A stretch of 64,000 bases of DNA from NCBI GenBank assembly GCA_032821775.1, contig JAVLRN010000006.1:2666001-2730000 (forward strand), read 5' to 3'. Origin of the DNA: Sanguinoderma infundibulare. Its lineage: Eukaryota; Basidiomycota; Agaricomycetes; Polyporales; Polyporaceae. A program made the position numbers and the translations under genes. Shown here piece by piece: positions 10,081 to 22,491 of the stretch (position 1 is its first letter; every line of letters starts with the position of its first letter). Under the pieces are notes generated by a model. It was not told the origin of the DNA. It saw nothing but the letters and a program-made list of their open reading frames with translations, and ran no database searches.

Positions 10081-11300
10081 ATGGAGGAACTCTGCTTCAA
10101 CATCAAGGGCCAGCTGAAGCTGCTTCAGCAGTCGCTCCTCCCGCCCAAGCCGACGTTCAGCGTAGACCAGATCCCAGACTTGTCCGGGAAGGTCATGCTC
10201 GTCACCGGTGCGTGCTCGTCCGAGTCCTTCTCGCCCGCTCTGTTTGACTCGCGCGCAGGCGGTAACACCGGCGTCGGCTACGAGATCATCAAGGAGCTCC
10301 TGAAGCACAACGCGAAGGTTTACATGGCGGTGCGGAGCGAGGAGAAGGCGGGCGCGGCCATCGAGCGGCTGAAGGAGGAGACGGGGAAGGAGGCGCACTA
10401 CGTCCAGCTCGACCTGAGCAGCATCGCGTCCGTGCGGAAGGCCGCGGAGGCGTTTCTCGCGAAGGAGGACGTTCTGCATACGCTCTTCAACAACGCGTAG
10501 GTTTTCCAATCGTTCTGTGCGGCAGGATGCTGAACACGGTCCGCGTGCAGAGGCGTGATGTGGTGCCCGGCGGAGGAGGTGACCGCGGACGGGTACGACA
10601 TGCAGTTCGGGACGAACGTCCTCGAGCACTTCCTCCTCACGCAGCTCCTCCTTCCCGTGCTCCTTAGAGGCAAGGCGTCTTCCTCGGGCGACGGCCACGC
10701 ACGCGTAGTCACCACGACCTCGCCGTACGCGTACATCGGGCACGTCGACTTTGAGACTCTCAGGGACGGCCCCGCGCGGAGAAAGATGGGCACGAAGGCG
10801 CTGTACCAGCAGAGCAAGCTGGGGGACATCCTCGTCTCGTTGGAGCTGGCGAGGAGGTACGGGGCGCAGGGGATCGTGAGCGTGACGCTGCACCCGGGGA
10901 TATTGAAGACGGAGCTGCTGAGGCATACGAATGTGGTGAAGAGGGCGGCTTTGGTGGGTCTACGTCTCTGGAGTTCGCATTGGGCGACGTCGTGGAGGTG
11001 AGCTCACCAGTGCTTGTGCGCACGTCGCGACCGTAGGAATCGGTGTACTACCCTCCGGCGATGGGTGCCCTCACGCCGCTCTATGCGGGCACCATGCCAG
11101 AGGGATTGGAGCTGAACGGGAAGGTGCGTCAGCGAGTGACACGTAGGAATAAATTAAGATGCTAACAAAATTCGTGCCAGTATTTGATTCCTTGGGCGCG
11201 GGAGGCGGAGGTTTACAACAAGGATGCATATGATGAGGACCTGGCTCGACGACTGTGGGAATGGCTTGACGAGCAAGTCAAGACCTCAAGGGCGACTTGA
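10081..11300 (+). CDS. Short-chain dehydrogenase/reductase (retinol dehydrogenase/WWOX-like)
   Basis: NAD(P)-dependent oxidoreductase of the classical SDR fold. Exons begin 10081, with introns at 10208-10258 and 10497-10550, one from about 10953 to 11034, and another ending before YLIPWA. Splicing joins VMLVTG to GNTGVG, giving the cofactor motif TGGNTGVG; next come DLSSIASVRKAAEAF, the NNAGVM motif across intron 2, and catalytic YQQSK (Tyr-x-x-x-Lys) at about 10803. The C-terminus reads LTPLYAGTMPEGLELNGK then YLIPWAR, typical of fungal SDRs of this clade. The start at MEELCF (10081) was chosen because it precedes the conserved PPKPTFSVDQIPDLSGK. The substrate is not predictable. Confidence 0.88.
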
Positions 11301-11584
11301 GTAGTAGTAGTATGTAGTACCTATGTTCTCGTGGCGATTCCACAGCACAGTGGAGACAGTGAATTATTGCGGAGGAGCGCATCTTGGTGATGGTTCGTGG
11401 CGAAGGTAGCAGGCGCCCGTTAACTTCTGCGTCAATCGGGCTGACGAGGTTATTTACCTGAGCTACTTATCGTAGCGTAGTCAGGCTTATCAAATCCGTT
11501 CTCCGACTCGGAGCACCAACTAACTCGGAGCTGCCCTCGCTTGGCCGTCACCATGGTTCACAACTCTTAGTGCGCTCGACCAGA

Positions 11585-12599
11585 ATGTCCCAGACTACCA
11601 CAAACCCCTCTAGCGTGGACTCATTTCTGCAGACCAGCAAACGCATTCTAGCTTTACCACCGCACGACGTCATGGAGCGGTTGGAGCGTGAGGTGGAGGA
11701 GACAGGTTCGCATGCATGGGAAGCGTTCTTTTCCTTCGCGTGGTTATGGCCTGTACGAGGGCTGTTGTTCTCAATCGTTCGTGAGCAAACCAGTCATGGC
11801 ATCTCTCAACTTGTTCGATGACGCGTGTACTTCAGATCCCCATCTCATTCTGTCTGTCCGCCATGCTCTCTTCAAATCCCTCCTCATCTCCATGGTGATT
11901 TTCGCTGGCCTCGCCTTCTTCACGTTTGTGCCCCAAATGGCCATCCTCGCCATCTTCACGGGCCCGCTCGCGCCAATCTTTGCGCTCGTGCTCGTGGGAG
12001 CAGAAGCCGTCTTCCTCCTCTCGTTCTTCGCGCACGCGCTCTTCCTGGGGCCAGTGCTTACGCAGGTGTTCGACGCGACGCTCGCTGCGCAGGGCCAGAC
12101 GCAGCTGCTCAAGGAGGGGAAGACGCGCGCGGGGTCTTCGACAGCGCGGGACGTCGGGAGCCAGCTCCTGAGGCCGTTGCAGGCGTTCTCGCAGGAAGGC
12201 ATAGTGCGCTATGCGCTCACGCTGCCGCTGAACTTCATCCCTGGGGTGGGCACCGTCTTATTCCTCCTTTATAACGGAGACAAGGCAGGGCCAGGTTGGC
12301 ACTCGCGTTATTTCGACTTGAAGGGTATGTCCAAGGGGCAGCGTGCGGCATTCGTTGAGAAGCGCAGGGCAGAGTACACGGCGTGCGTGGTGCTTTCACG
12401 ATTGCTCTGTTTGATACGCGGCTGACATTGTGTTCATAGGTTCGGTATGATGACGCTGCTGCTGAACTTCGTACCGCTCGTCGGACTGTTCTTCACCTTC
12501 ACGAACACTGTCGGCGCGGCGCTGTGGGCGGCAGAGCTCGAGGCGCAGGCTAACATCATTGACAATGAGGCTGCTCCTCGGCAAGCGAAGGTTCGGTAA
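11585..12599 (+). CDS. EI24-domain membrane protein, RRT8/LDS-like
   Basis: Two introns are predicted (11781-11835 and 12384-12439), giving about 300 residues. After the first splice the frame runs WPVRGLLFSIVHPHLIL, then a long hydrophobic pair (ISMVIFAGLAFFTFVPQMAI; GPLAPIFALVLVGAEAVFLL), a second block LTLPLNFIPGVGTVLFLL, and a final one FGMMTLLLNFVPLVGLFF. This spacing of membrane segments, with NFIPxVGT and NFVPLVG motifs, is that of the EI24/CysZ-like fungal proteins, which include yeast RRT8 and LDS1/LDS2 (lipid-droplet and spore-wall associated). The role in basidiomycetes is unproven. The gene looks intact. Confidence 0.8.
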
Positions 12600-13884
12600 T
12601 TTCTGAGCTCTTGTAATGGTCTGAAGACGATCTGTCTGGTGTATTTTATTCGAGTCATCATCTACTTTGTTTCAAACGTCCTTGACCAACAATTCATTGG
12701 ACATTGTTGGTTTGTCCCCAAGGCCGTTGCCTCGACGCACGACATCTTCAGTCTGGATCGTTCAGGAGCGGTTCAGGAGACTCATTCTGGAAAGCAGGCG
12801 TTGACGTCACCACACATGGCACAGTTCCATGGGAGGTCTAACCTTAATCTATTTTGGCCACCCATAACTAGGATACGTACCCGTCATCGCTGCTTTCTGC
12901 CTTGCATCCAACCCTCAGCTCTGCTTTTACTCTCTTGCTTCCCCCTTCACCGCTATGTACACCTGCGTCTGAGGACTCAGGAGCATCACGTCAATGTTGA
13001 CAGTTGTACCTGAACGCCTTCATCGTTCTCGACATCTCGACAGCGCTAGCGCGCGTTCTCGACGGCTCCCACTGCGCCTGCATCAGGACGACTTTTGGAG
13101 GTCATCTTGGATGAGGAGGCAGGACGTTTGGGAACAAGAGTGCAAACTGAGGTTCGGCGCAAGCACGATACCGTTCACCCCGCCCCTGTTCTCTGACAAT
13201 TAGACAGCGAACTCCAATGGGCCATGAATCTCAGAGAGTCTCGTGAAACGAGCGAGCTTCACATCAGTCCTCATCAGGTTCTCATACCAACGGCCAACCG
13301 GAGGCTCAAATGATGCTCACCGCCATGCTTGGGGCGTGGGTCGTGCCTGGCCACCATTCCCGATGTCAAGGTACAACACAACTCCACAGGCAATTTGCAG
13401 GCGCGCAATAACCGTGCAAAGCCGCTCCTCGTCTATCAAGCTTTGATGGATGCAGTTGGGATGCAGTATGCCGTTCATCACGAACCGTAAGTACCGCATA
13501 TATGCACCACCCAGCATGCTGCAGTAGATAAAATATTATCCCTGACGCTGGGAGCAATATCGTCAAGGCTGACGATGGGGCACTTTTCGAGGTATTTTCG
13601 GTCAAAATGGTGGCAGACGCCGAATGAAACGTCGACGTTTTGGGCGGCGTTTGCCACAAATGGTGAGTCTCGGCCCAATTGAGACCTGGCACTGATCGGC
13701 CTGTCCGCCAAGTGTTAACCGAATCTCAGCAGTTTAGTCGAGGCCTCGCGAGGGCCCGCCAAGGGCGTCGCGACCGTTCTTGTCCTCTCCCAACTCCCTG
13801 CCCTCTGGCCCCCGCTCTCCTTGTTCCATACGTCGCATTGCGAGTTGCGCCCTCTGCGACTTTTCACCACACGAAACAGCAACC
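12600..13884. other. 1.3-kb intergenic region
   Basis: Short frames on both strands resemble nothing I recognise, and none shows convincing splice structure. It must contain the 3' end of the EI24-like gene and the chitin deacetylase promoter. Confidence 0.5.
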
Positions 13885-15773
13885 ATGCTGCCCATCTCCG
13901 CGCTGTCCGCTCTTTTAGCTGCCACGCTCTCTTTCGAGCTCGCCAACGCTTGCGGCCCTCAAGGCCATGCCCACCTGCACAAACGCCAGAGCAATCTCGC
14001 CGCCGGTAGCTCTTCCACGTCGTCGCCGGCTGGCACTGGTGCGACGTCTGCTACTCCCTCTACTGCTGCTCCTTCCGCAGGCACCGCTTCTTCCCCCGCC
14101 GCCACGTCTCCCCCCGCTGCAACGAGCGCTGCTGCTCCCAACACCGTCTACGTTGGCACCGGCGTCTACAATGTCCCCCCATTGGCAAGCATCACCTCTG
14201 GCATGCCCACCGGCCCCATTCCCACCCTCGCCACGACTTATACTGCCGGTGCAGTCCCGAGCTTCTCGGGTGCTCCTGCCCTTCCATCGGCATGTATGTG
14301 GATACACTTCCCTTTGGTCGAATATCGTACACTTACTTCTGTTGGGCTCTGGCAGTTGTATATAGCTCGGCTAACTGGCCGGCTCTCGATGTGATCCCGC
14401 CCACTAGTAAGCGTTTACGTCGTTTTCTCGTCCGGTGCAAAATTCTCAATCGTAGTTTGCAATTGTCAGATTCCGACGAGGTCACTGAATGGATGAAGGA
14501 ACTAGACGGTGTGGAAATTCCTGACTTCACCCCCACAGTCGATGGGTCGTGTGCGAACGACCCTCAATCCGCCTCGGAAGCCAAGTCCCGCGGCTGGTGG
14601 ACCTGTGGTGGCTATACGTCTGGTAACGATATCGTCGCCTGCCCCACCAAGATGGATTGGGGTGTCAGCTTCGACGATGGCCCTGCTCCCTACAGTATGT
14701 TTTTCGTGCAACATTTACCTGCACCCGGTACTGATTATTCTTCACAGCTCCGTAAGCCACAAAATTGACTCACCACAGATGGTCGGTTCTAACCGCCTGA
14801 GATATCAGGAAGCTCCTCAATTTCTTGGAAGACCATTCCATCTCCAGCACGTTCTTCGTCGTCGGCTCGCGTGTGGTGTCGTACCCGGAGATCCTCAGGG
14901 CTGAGTACATGCTAGGCCACGAGATCTCGGTCCACACCTGGTCGCACCATGTACGTTTCCTTGCCACCTCAGAGCCTTGCGGTATCTGATTAGCCATAAC
15001 GCAGCCTCTCACCGCGATGACCAACGAGCAAATCGTCGCCGAGCTTGGCTGGACTCGTAAGGCCATCCAGACGGTGCTTGGCGTTACCCCGACGACGATG
15101 CGGCCGCCGTTCGGTGACATTGGTAAGCCGTGCATCATCTTCACGGAATATCCTGTCCTTCTGTTTCTGATGAAGCGATGCAGACGACCGTGTCCGGGCG
15201 ATTTCGAACGCGATGGGTCTCCGCCCGATCATCTGGACGACCGGCCCCGGCGGTCCCTTCGACACCAACGATTGGCGCGTCGCGGGCGGCCAGCACACGG
15301 GCGTTGAGCAGTTCAGCATCTTCCAGAGCTTGCTCGGCAACGCCTCGCTCCTCAACAACGGCTTCATCGTCCTCGAGCACGATCTGTTCGAGATCACGGT
15401 CGACCTTTCTGTCGGTTACACTCTGAGTGCCGCCCAGTCGCACAACCCGCCGTTCAACGTAAGCGCCAATCTGTCTGATTGTTATCCTCCTGGTATCAGT
15501 AGTGTGCTCATCGACGCCCGGTTTTCGTTCTAGCTCGAGTCCATCGGCCGCTGCATGGGCTTCAAGATGAACGACATGTACCAGGAGACAGCGACCACGA
15601 ACATTGTCGGCACGGTGAACAAATCGTCGTCTGCCAGCAACAGCGCGAGCTCGGGTTCGACTGGGGCGTCGTCGTCGTCTTCGGGCAACGGTGCCGCTGG
15701 CCTGCAGATGGCCTCCTCCGCTTTGGCTGGCGCCGTCGCGGTTGCGGTCGCGGCACTCTTCTCGAGCCTGTGA
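13885..15773 (+). CDS. Chitin deacetylase (CE4), GPI-anchored
   Basis: Extracellular enzyme converting chitin to chitosan in the cell wall. A signal peptide (MLPISALSALLAATLSFELA) is followed by a Ser/Thr/Pro/Ala-rich linker to about residue 100, then the NodB domain. Motif 1 is VSFDDGPAPY, motif 2 is SVHTWSHH (zinc-binding His), motif 3 is MRPPFGDI, and a later motif is IVLEHDLFE. The tail SSSASNSASSGSTG plus a final hydrophobic stretch (AVAVAVAALFSSL) fits a GPI signal. At least six introns interrupt it. The junction between APY and KLLNFLEDH requires a 4-nt exon (CTCC, 14748-14751) between introns 14695-14747 and 14752-14808, restoring PYTPKLLNFL. All catalytic residues I can check are present. 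Confidence 0.92.
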
Positions 15774-16287
15774 GCCTGTTGGGCCGAGCTGCTTGATATG
15801 CCATAACTGGGACTATACACTGACTGCCCTGACTGGTGGTCGGGGCGAGGGGAATTATACCCTTACCTTGCGCAAATGGATCGGACTAAAGTTTAAATTG
15901 TGATTTGCTACGTACGCGTACGTATACGTCGAGCACCAGCGTATTCACTGCTAATAAATGTGATGTCACCGGAGCTCGACGCGAGCATTCGTTGCACACG
16001 TACTATTTCTGTCTGCGGATGGTCTTGTCGCCTTGCGTTCTGTCGCAGCTTGGCAAGGTCAAAGAGAGCATACTTAAGCGCTATTCAGCACGCAGATCGC
16101 CGGATGCGATGTACTGCCACCCTGAGCTGCGTCTGCGGACACCATCATCCTGCTGCATACCATACCCCTCCGAGCTGGCCTTGTCTGCATCTCTCTTGTC
16201 TCTGCCCGTCTGCGTGTCTTGAGCTTTGAGCTCTGGTGTTCTCTCTGCATCTGTGTCCAGCATCTGCCATTGCACGCATAACGAACG
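15774..16287. other. Intergenic, upstream of the Sec1 gene
   Basis: No gene recognised. A pyrimidine-rich tract (16160-16260) precedes the Sec1 start, as in many fungal promoters and 5' UTRs. Confidence 0.5.
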
Positions 16288-19200
16288 ATGTCGTCGCTCA
16301 TCAGCACCGTCAAGTCCAGTGCGTCGCGCCTTCATGTGCTCCCTCGGAGTGGAGGAAAGAGGAGCGGGCATCTGACTGGAGTTCGTGCTTGATCGTTGGC
16401 AGAGTTTCTGGACGCGATACGGTCCGTGAACCCGCCGGGGAGATGGAAGATCCTCGTCGTGGACGAGCACTCGCAGCGCCTCATCGGCTCCGTCCTCAAG
16501 CAGTTCGACATCTTGGAGGAGAATGTCACCCGTACGTCCCTCACCCGCCTCTCGTCCATGTGCGGACGCTGACCTTGTCGCTCTGCTCTGGTTGTATACT
16601 GTATGCTATATGCGCCTCCCGCGATGCCTCGCTGCCGTGAACTACCCGCCTGACCTCGGGCTCTGCGCCACTGCGTCATCGCCAATCTCCATCTGCTGCT
16701 GCTGCGCCCGCTCCCTCTCCCCCTGCGCGCAGTGATCGAGTCTATCACGAGCACCCGCGAGCCGCAGCCCCAGTTCGAGGCCATGTACCTCGTCATGTCC
16801 ACCTCGCAGAACGTGGACCGGGTCATCCGCGACTTCTCCAACGGCCACCAGCAGTATGCTGCCGCGCACCTCTTCTTCATCGACGGTACGTGATCGCTGT
16901 CTATTTCTGACACGTCGGGGGCATCGGCCTAAGGTGCAGCCCGGAAGGCTTGCCTGAGCACTTGTTCGAACGCTTGACGTCCTCGCCGGCCGAGCCGTAC
17001 CTGAAGGCGCTCCAAGAGCTCTTCATCAACTTCTGGGGTACGTCCGCACTCAACCATCCGGTAACCCTCGGCAAAGACTGACGGGTCGTGGGATGGATAG
17101 CCCTTGAGTCTCAAGCGTTCACCGTTCGGAATCCTGGCGCGTTCTTCAACATCTACAGCCCTCCACGGAGCGATACGTCGTTCAAAGCCATGCGCGACCG
17201 GTTAGACGAGGAACTGAGATTCATGAGCAAGATGGTGTGTGTATGATGCAAGCTGAGCGGGGAATGTCTAGCTGATCCGATCCATACATGCTAGATCTCC
17301 AACGTGTGCCTCACCCTGAACGAGTACCCCTACATCCGATACTACGTCCCCTCACACCATCCACCCCTCGGGCCCCTCAAGCCACACGCGAGCACGCGAC
17401 CACCACCTCCCCCAGAGGGCAGCGGCCGCTGGCGGACGAACCTGGCCCGTGGAGACCAAGCGCGAGCCTTCGAGAGCGTAGAGGGTGACTACGTCGCGAA
17501 GGTGCTCGCGTTCATGGTCCAGCAGAACCTGGACGAGTACAAGAAGGCAAACCCCGACTTCCCCCCCAAGTCCTCGGACCCGCCACGACCGCGGGGGACG
17601 CTGATCATTACCGATAGGGCGATGGACACGCTGGCGCCGTTCCTGCACGAGTTCACTTATCAGGCGATGGCGAACGACCTGCTCCCGATCCAGGACGGGA
17701 CGACGTACATGTACGTACATGTTCGCCCGCGTGGGGGAGCGGAGTGGGGAGCAGCTTCGTCGTTCGTTCTTTGCTTACTATGTTGTGGAAATCGGTAGGT
17801 ACAAGTTCCAGGCGCAGACGGGGGTGGAAGACAAGACGGCGACGCTGTCGGACGTCGACACGGTCTGGACGGAGCTCCGACACATGCACATGCGCGAGGC
17901 GATTGATAAACTCATGGCGGACTTTAACCAGTTCCTGCAGGACAACGCCGGGTTCAAAGGGTGCGTCGATATTCGCCTTCCCTTTCGCGGGCCCAGGTCT
18001 CACGCATGTGCAGCGAGGGCGCCGCGAGCTTGAACGATATGAAGGACATGCTCGCGGGCTTGCCGCAGTTCCAGGAACAGCGGGACAAGGTGAGAGTTTC
18101 GCGTCGTATCCTGTCCTCGCGCGGTGGGAGCGACCGGTTTTGAATCGGGATGGTGTTCGCAGTTCTCTCTTCACCTGAACATGGCGCAGGAGTGCATGGG
18201 CATCTTTGAGCGAGACAAGTTGCCCGCAGTGGCGAATGTGGAGCAGGTACGCGAGCTTGTCTCGTGAAGTTTCCATCCTTGGTGTTTATTCCCTGCCAAA
18301 ACAGAACTGCGCCACTGGTGTTACGGCAGAGGGCAAGTCACCGAAGACCCTTGTCGAGGAGATGGTCCCCCTCCTGGACAGTCGGGATGTTGTGTGCGTG
18401 CATCGTTGTCGCCGGGTGCTGTTCGGTTAGCTGACGGACTACTTCCGCGTCTGCGATGCGGCTATAGCAACATGAACAAGGTCCGGATTATTGCGCTGTA
18501 TATACAGCATCGAGACGGCGTGCCGGACGAAGACCGGCGGAGGTTATACCAGCATGCGCGGCTGACGATGGCGGAGCAAGACGCCGTGAACGCGCTCCTC
18601 CACCTCGGGGCGCGGATAAGCAGGGTGCGTGGACATCAGTGACGCGTCGCCGTATGGGTTGGTGCTGAGGCCCGAGATCAGCAATCGGGCGATAAAGACA
18701 CGAAGAAGAAGATCAAGCAGAAGACGAGCAACGAGGAGGAATACGAGCTCTCGCGATACAAACCGGTGCTTCGGACGGTGCTGGAGGTATGACGACGTCA
18801 GAGATCGCGCACGTGGGGAACGACGTTTCTGACGAGTCCGGTTTTTCGCGCCATGCTCTCCAGGACCACGTCTCGAGCAGATTGGACCCGACGCTGTTCC
18901 CGTACGTGAAAGACGCGCCATCGGCCGGGTCGGGGGGGTCGACGACGGGCAGCCTGCGCTCCGCCGCTGCCCCGCAGATCCAACCAGCGGTGTCGCTCCG
19001 GAGCCAGAAGCCGAGCTGGCACAAGGCGACGCGGGGCGCGGGCACGCAGAACGACAACCGGCAGCGGATCATCGTGTTCGTCGCGGGCGGGATGACGTAC
19101 TCGGAGATGCGCGAGGCGTACGCGCTCTCCAAGTCGCTGAACAGGGATATCATCATCGGTGCGTGGCATCCCGTCGTTGCAGAGCAGAGCAGGATTCGTT

Positions 19201-19593
19201 GAGACTGACGACGACGCGTGCTGTGGACGGGGATCAGGCTCGACGCACGCGCTCACGCCGCGGCAGTTCGTGGACGACCTGAAGGTGCTCGAGATGGGCG
19301 GGATCGGGAGCAGGGCGCTGCCGAACGGCCTGTCCGAGGCGAACATGCCCGCGCGGCCGGCGCAGGAGGTCTACGACCAGAAGTACTTCACGCGCGACGC
19401 GCCCCCGCCCGCCGCGGCGCCCCCACCGACGACGACGCACAAGTCGGGCGGGCGGTTGACGCGGCCGCCGGCGGCCCCGACGCTCTCGGGGTCGTCGTAC
19501 GGGGGCTCGGCCGTGGGCGGGGTGAGCATGAACGCGAGCTACAGCAGCGGCGGGGAGGAGAAGAAGAAGAAGCGGGGGTTCTTGCGGTTCTGA
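16288..19593 (+). CDS. SEC1: Sec1/Munc18 family syntaxin-binding protein
   Basis: SM-family regulator that clasps syntaxin/SNARE complexes in vesicle fusion, most likely at the plasma membrane. Exon 1 is [10 protein letters not shown], then intron, then [20 protein letters not shown]. Further exons carry [113 protein letters not shown] and [11 protein letters not shown]. The C-terminal part has [20 protein letters not shown] and [10 protein letters not shown]. About a dozen short introns are present. The tail is an A/P/T-rich low-complexity stretch ending in a basic [11 protein letters not shown] decayed copy of the second half lies at 23560-24490. Confidence 0.93.
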
Positions 19594-20344
19594 TCGTGTG
19601 CTCGTGCTCGTGGGGGGACCGGACTGGACTGGACTGGACTGGGCTCGCAGGGTCGGATTGGGACTTGGGGGAGAGGCAGCAGTGGGCAAAGCGAGGGTAA
19701 ATGGGCGTGGACCGGGTGTATGAGTATCTTAATTGTTTCGTATATCCTCGAGCTGTAATGGTCGTGGACGGTATACCACGGGACTTTGGGGAGATCATAG
19801 GGAGGTGGTCCACGGACCTTGGACGGCTATAGCTCAAAGTTGTGCGCGCCGAGTGCACTGACGAATGAATACATAGTTGTATTCGGGGGGACGGGCGGGT
19901 ACGGAATCATCAGGAGTGGGGACCGACGCGGTGGTGTTTGCACAGAGCTCGGACTTCATCCCACTTGTTGTTGGCTTCCAACTAAATAACTGAAAGATGA
20001 CGATGGCGTGGGCGAGCTCGAGGTGGAGGCCGTCATCTGAACCTCCGCCCACCGCAGCGACCACGGTCACCAAAGACGGGGGCGCATGCTCGATAGAGAG
20101 AGGGTTTAAGGTTTAGGAACGAGGATATGTACAATATACATATATGCATACACAGACCGTCCCCGAATGCGAGAATGTGCGCGTGCGCGGCGCGCACGAG
20201 AGTCGTAATACGATGGATATACTTACCATGAACTTGAACCCGATACCCGGCTGCGGGCACGCGTTCGTTTTCCGCCAACATCCCGACCCTCACCGCCACC
20301 CCCAATTCCTGTCCCCTTCGCCAGCACAAACGACGACGACGACA
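19594..20344. other. Convergent intergenic region (Sec1 and SPC2 3' ends)
   Basis: The tails of two converging genes meet here. Contains a short GGACT tandem repeat (next entry). No gene recognised. Confidence 0.5.
19621..19640. repeat. Pentanucleotide microsatellite (GGACT)x4
   Basis: Four perfect copies of GGACT just after the Sec1 stop codon, inside its likely 3' UTR. Confidence 0.8.
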
Positions 20345-21981
20345 TCACTCGGCCTTGCCGTCCATGACGCGGCCGACGACCTGGCCGAGCCAGCGCTCGA
20401 AGCGCTCTTGGTCCATGACGCCTGCGTCGTCGAAGAAGTCGGTGAACGGGCGGTCCTCGGCGGCCTTGCCCTTGCCGAGGAGGGTCTTGCCGCCCGCGGC
20501 GGAGCGGACGTAGGCGAGGCCGAGGGCGTAGCCGGGGGCGGCGGTGGGCGAGGAGGGCGTCGGCTTCGCGGTGATGGTTATCCGCTCGGTCACGATCTGC
20601 GCGTAGGGTGGGGAGACGTGGGTGTGTCAGTGCTAGCTCGAGTGGACGAGCGGCAGAGGAAGGGGGGTGAGGGTAGGTACGGGGACTCACGCGCTTGTCG
20701 AACGTCTTCCGCCTGCCGACGAAGACGATGTCGCCCTCGACAAAGTAGGCGTAGAGCGTTTGGGTGATGGTGAGGACGACGTATCTGCCGGATGACGCGT
20801 CAGTTACGCGGCAAAAGAGCAGAGGCGGCGGCCAAAATAGGTGGGAATGCTAGCGGCGGACTGGTCACCGACCATCAGCTCCTTATGAATAGGCGACGGA
20901 AGGCGTGCTGCGGAGAACCGAGCCTGCTGATGAGGGAGCTCAGATGCAACTGTCTATGATCCGCTAGAGATGCGGAGGCATCCCAGCAGGGACATATGAG
21001 GGCGATTAGAGAAGCGCTCGCCTAGTCTACTGCACCGATCCGGAGGGTGACTTGAGGAGGATAGGAGGGTACGGTCATTATGGTATGGAGGCGGTAAATG
21101 CGGATGATGATGCTGCTGAAATTATTGGGAAGCAAGAAATCTGACACGGCGACGGGAGGCAAGCGCAATTGTTTGGGAGGGATATTGAAGAGACTCACAG
21201 AATGACACCTGCCCATACTGCCGGTTTGCTCTGCTCGAATGGTACTCGCCAGCCGTAAAGGCCTGTAGCGCCGGCGACGAGGACAGAGAGCCAGCCGAGG
21301 GCGAGGCGGACGTCTGTGTGGGTATGAATCTGCTTGAAGAGGTCGGGTCTGGAGAGAAACTGGGAAGGGTGGGATCAGTAACCAAGTGAGCAAGACGCGC
21401 AACAGAAAGAGACGAGAGAAGGGGCAAGACAGAGATTATACGGCAGGGGAGTGATAGTCGAGGGCACGTTGAGATGCACGCGGCAAAGGACGTGCCGATT
21501 AGAGAGGAATACGCGCGGCGGAGTGCACACGATCACCGAGTTTGGAAGGAAGGGAAGTGAGAGTGCAAGACTGGAGCTGCACGGTGCCGGGGCGGTGATA
21601 GGAAGGACGATCTCGTGCTCAGATGCACAGCGGTTCTGACTGGACTGTGCGCTGGCCACTGCACGGCGGTCGTGATTGTGGACGTGCAAGCATGGAGAAA
21701 TAACGACGCGGTGCGGGGCAAGAATCAAGGGGAGAAGAAGTGAAAGGACGCACTCGCTTGAGAGCATCGTCACACGCGTGCTTCATGTCAGTTGCGCTCG
21801 CATTGTTGACCTTGACCTCCTCGCGGTCGGAGGGAGGGAGGGGGACGAGAAGCGCGTCGATGCTCGACCTGTGGGTCGCGGGCTGGTCTTGTTTGGGCGG
21901 TGGAGGAGGTGGCGTGTCTCCGTTGGAGGTTTGGGGTGCGGGCGAGGGGGAGGAAGCGGCCTTGCGATTGCGCGGGGCCAT
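20345..21981 (-). CDS. SPC2: Signal peptidase complex subunit 2 (SPC25/SPCS2)
   Basis: Non-catalytic ER-membrane subunit of the signal peptidase complex. Start MAPRNRKAASSPSPAP (21981), a Pro-rich segment, then VNNASATDMKHACDDALKR; after intron 1, FLSRPDLFKQIHTHTDVR; a first membrane segment ALGWLSVLVAGATGLYGW; after intron 2, YVVLTITQTLYAYFVEGDIV, then RRKTFDKR and the cytosolic end ITITAKPTP to RPFTDFFDDAGVMDQERF. Order and length fit the family. Introns 1 and 2 are unusually long here (21360-21753, 394 nt; 20785-21198, 414 nt), against about 55 nt elsewhere. It is divergent from ERG2, with 510 bp between the starts. Confidence 0.92.
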
Positions 21982-22491
21982 GGTGGAGTGGATAGCGGGT
22001 CGAGGTGGTTTTGGGAAGAGCTGGCGTGTGGTTCGTGCAGAAGCAGGGTTAGAAAGGTCGCAATGGGTGGGTATATTTCGCGTTGGAAACGAGCCGAGTG
22101 TCAGAGGCGAGGACAGAAAGGGGGCAACGTCAAGAGCGGTGAGCAGACGACAGCGAGAGCGAGAGCGAGAGTCGACGTCGACCGTCCACGCTTCCAGACA
22201 CGCGCTTCTGCAGACACGCAACGTGGCCAGTCCTTTCCCTGTCCTTGGTCCTCAATTACCCCCTTGGTTCGCCTTCTAACCGCTTGAATCGATTCACCCA
22301 CGTGCAACTGGTTCAGTTGGACAGCTTTGGCGCTGGTGAGCGGGATGGCGCTCGGGACGCGTGAATCGTCCCACTTGCACGGTGCAGGGTCGGCGCGGCG
22401 GCACTATTATATATTCTTGCCCGACTGCTATCTGGCGCGTGCACCCCCCGCCTCTCCTCTCACCGTCTCCGCCAGCAAGCCCGGTGCACAC
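21982..22491. promoter_or_regulatory. Divergent promoter region between SPC2 and ERG2
   Basis: The two ER-function genes start head to head across 510 bp, so this must hold both promoters. Simple GAGAGC-type repeats occur at 22150-22172. A TATTATATATTC stretch about 90 bp before the ERG2 ATG could be a TATA element. Confidence 0.55.
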
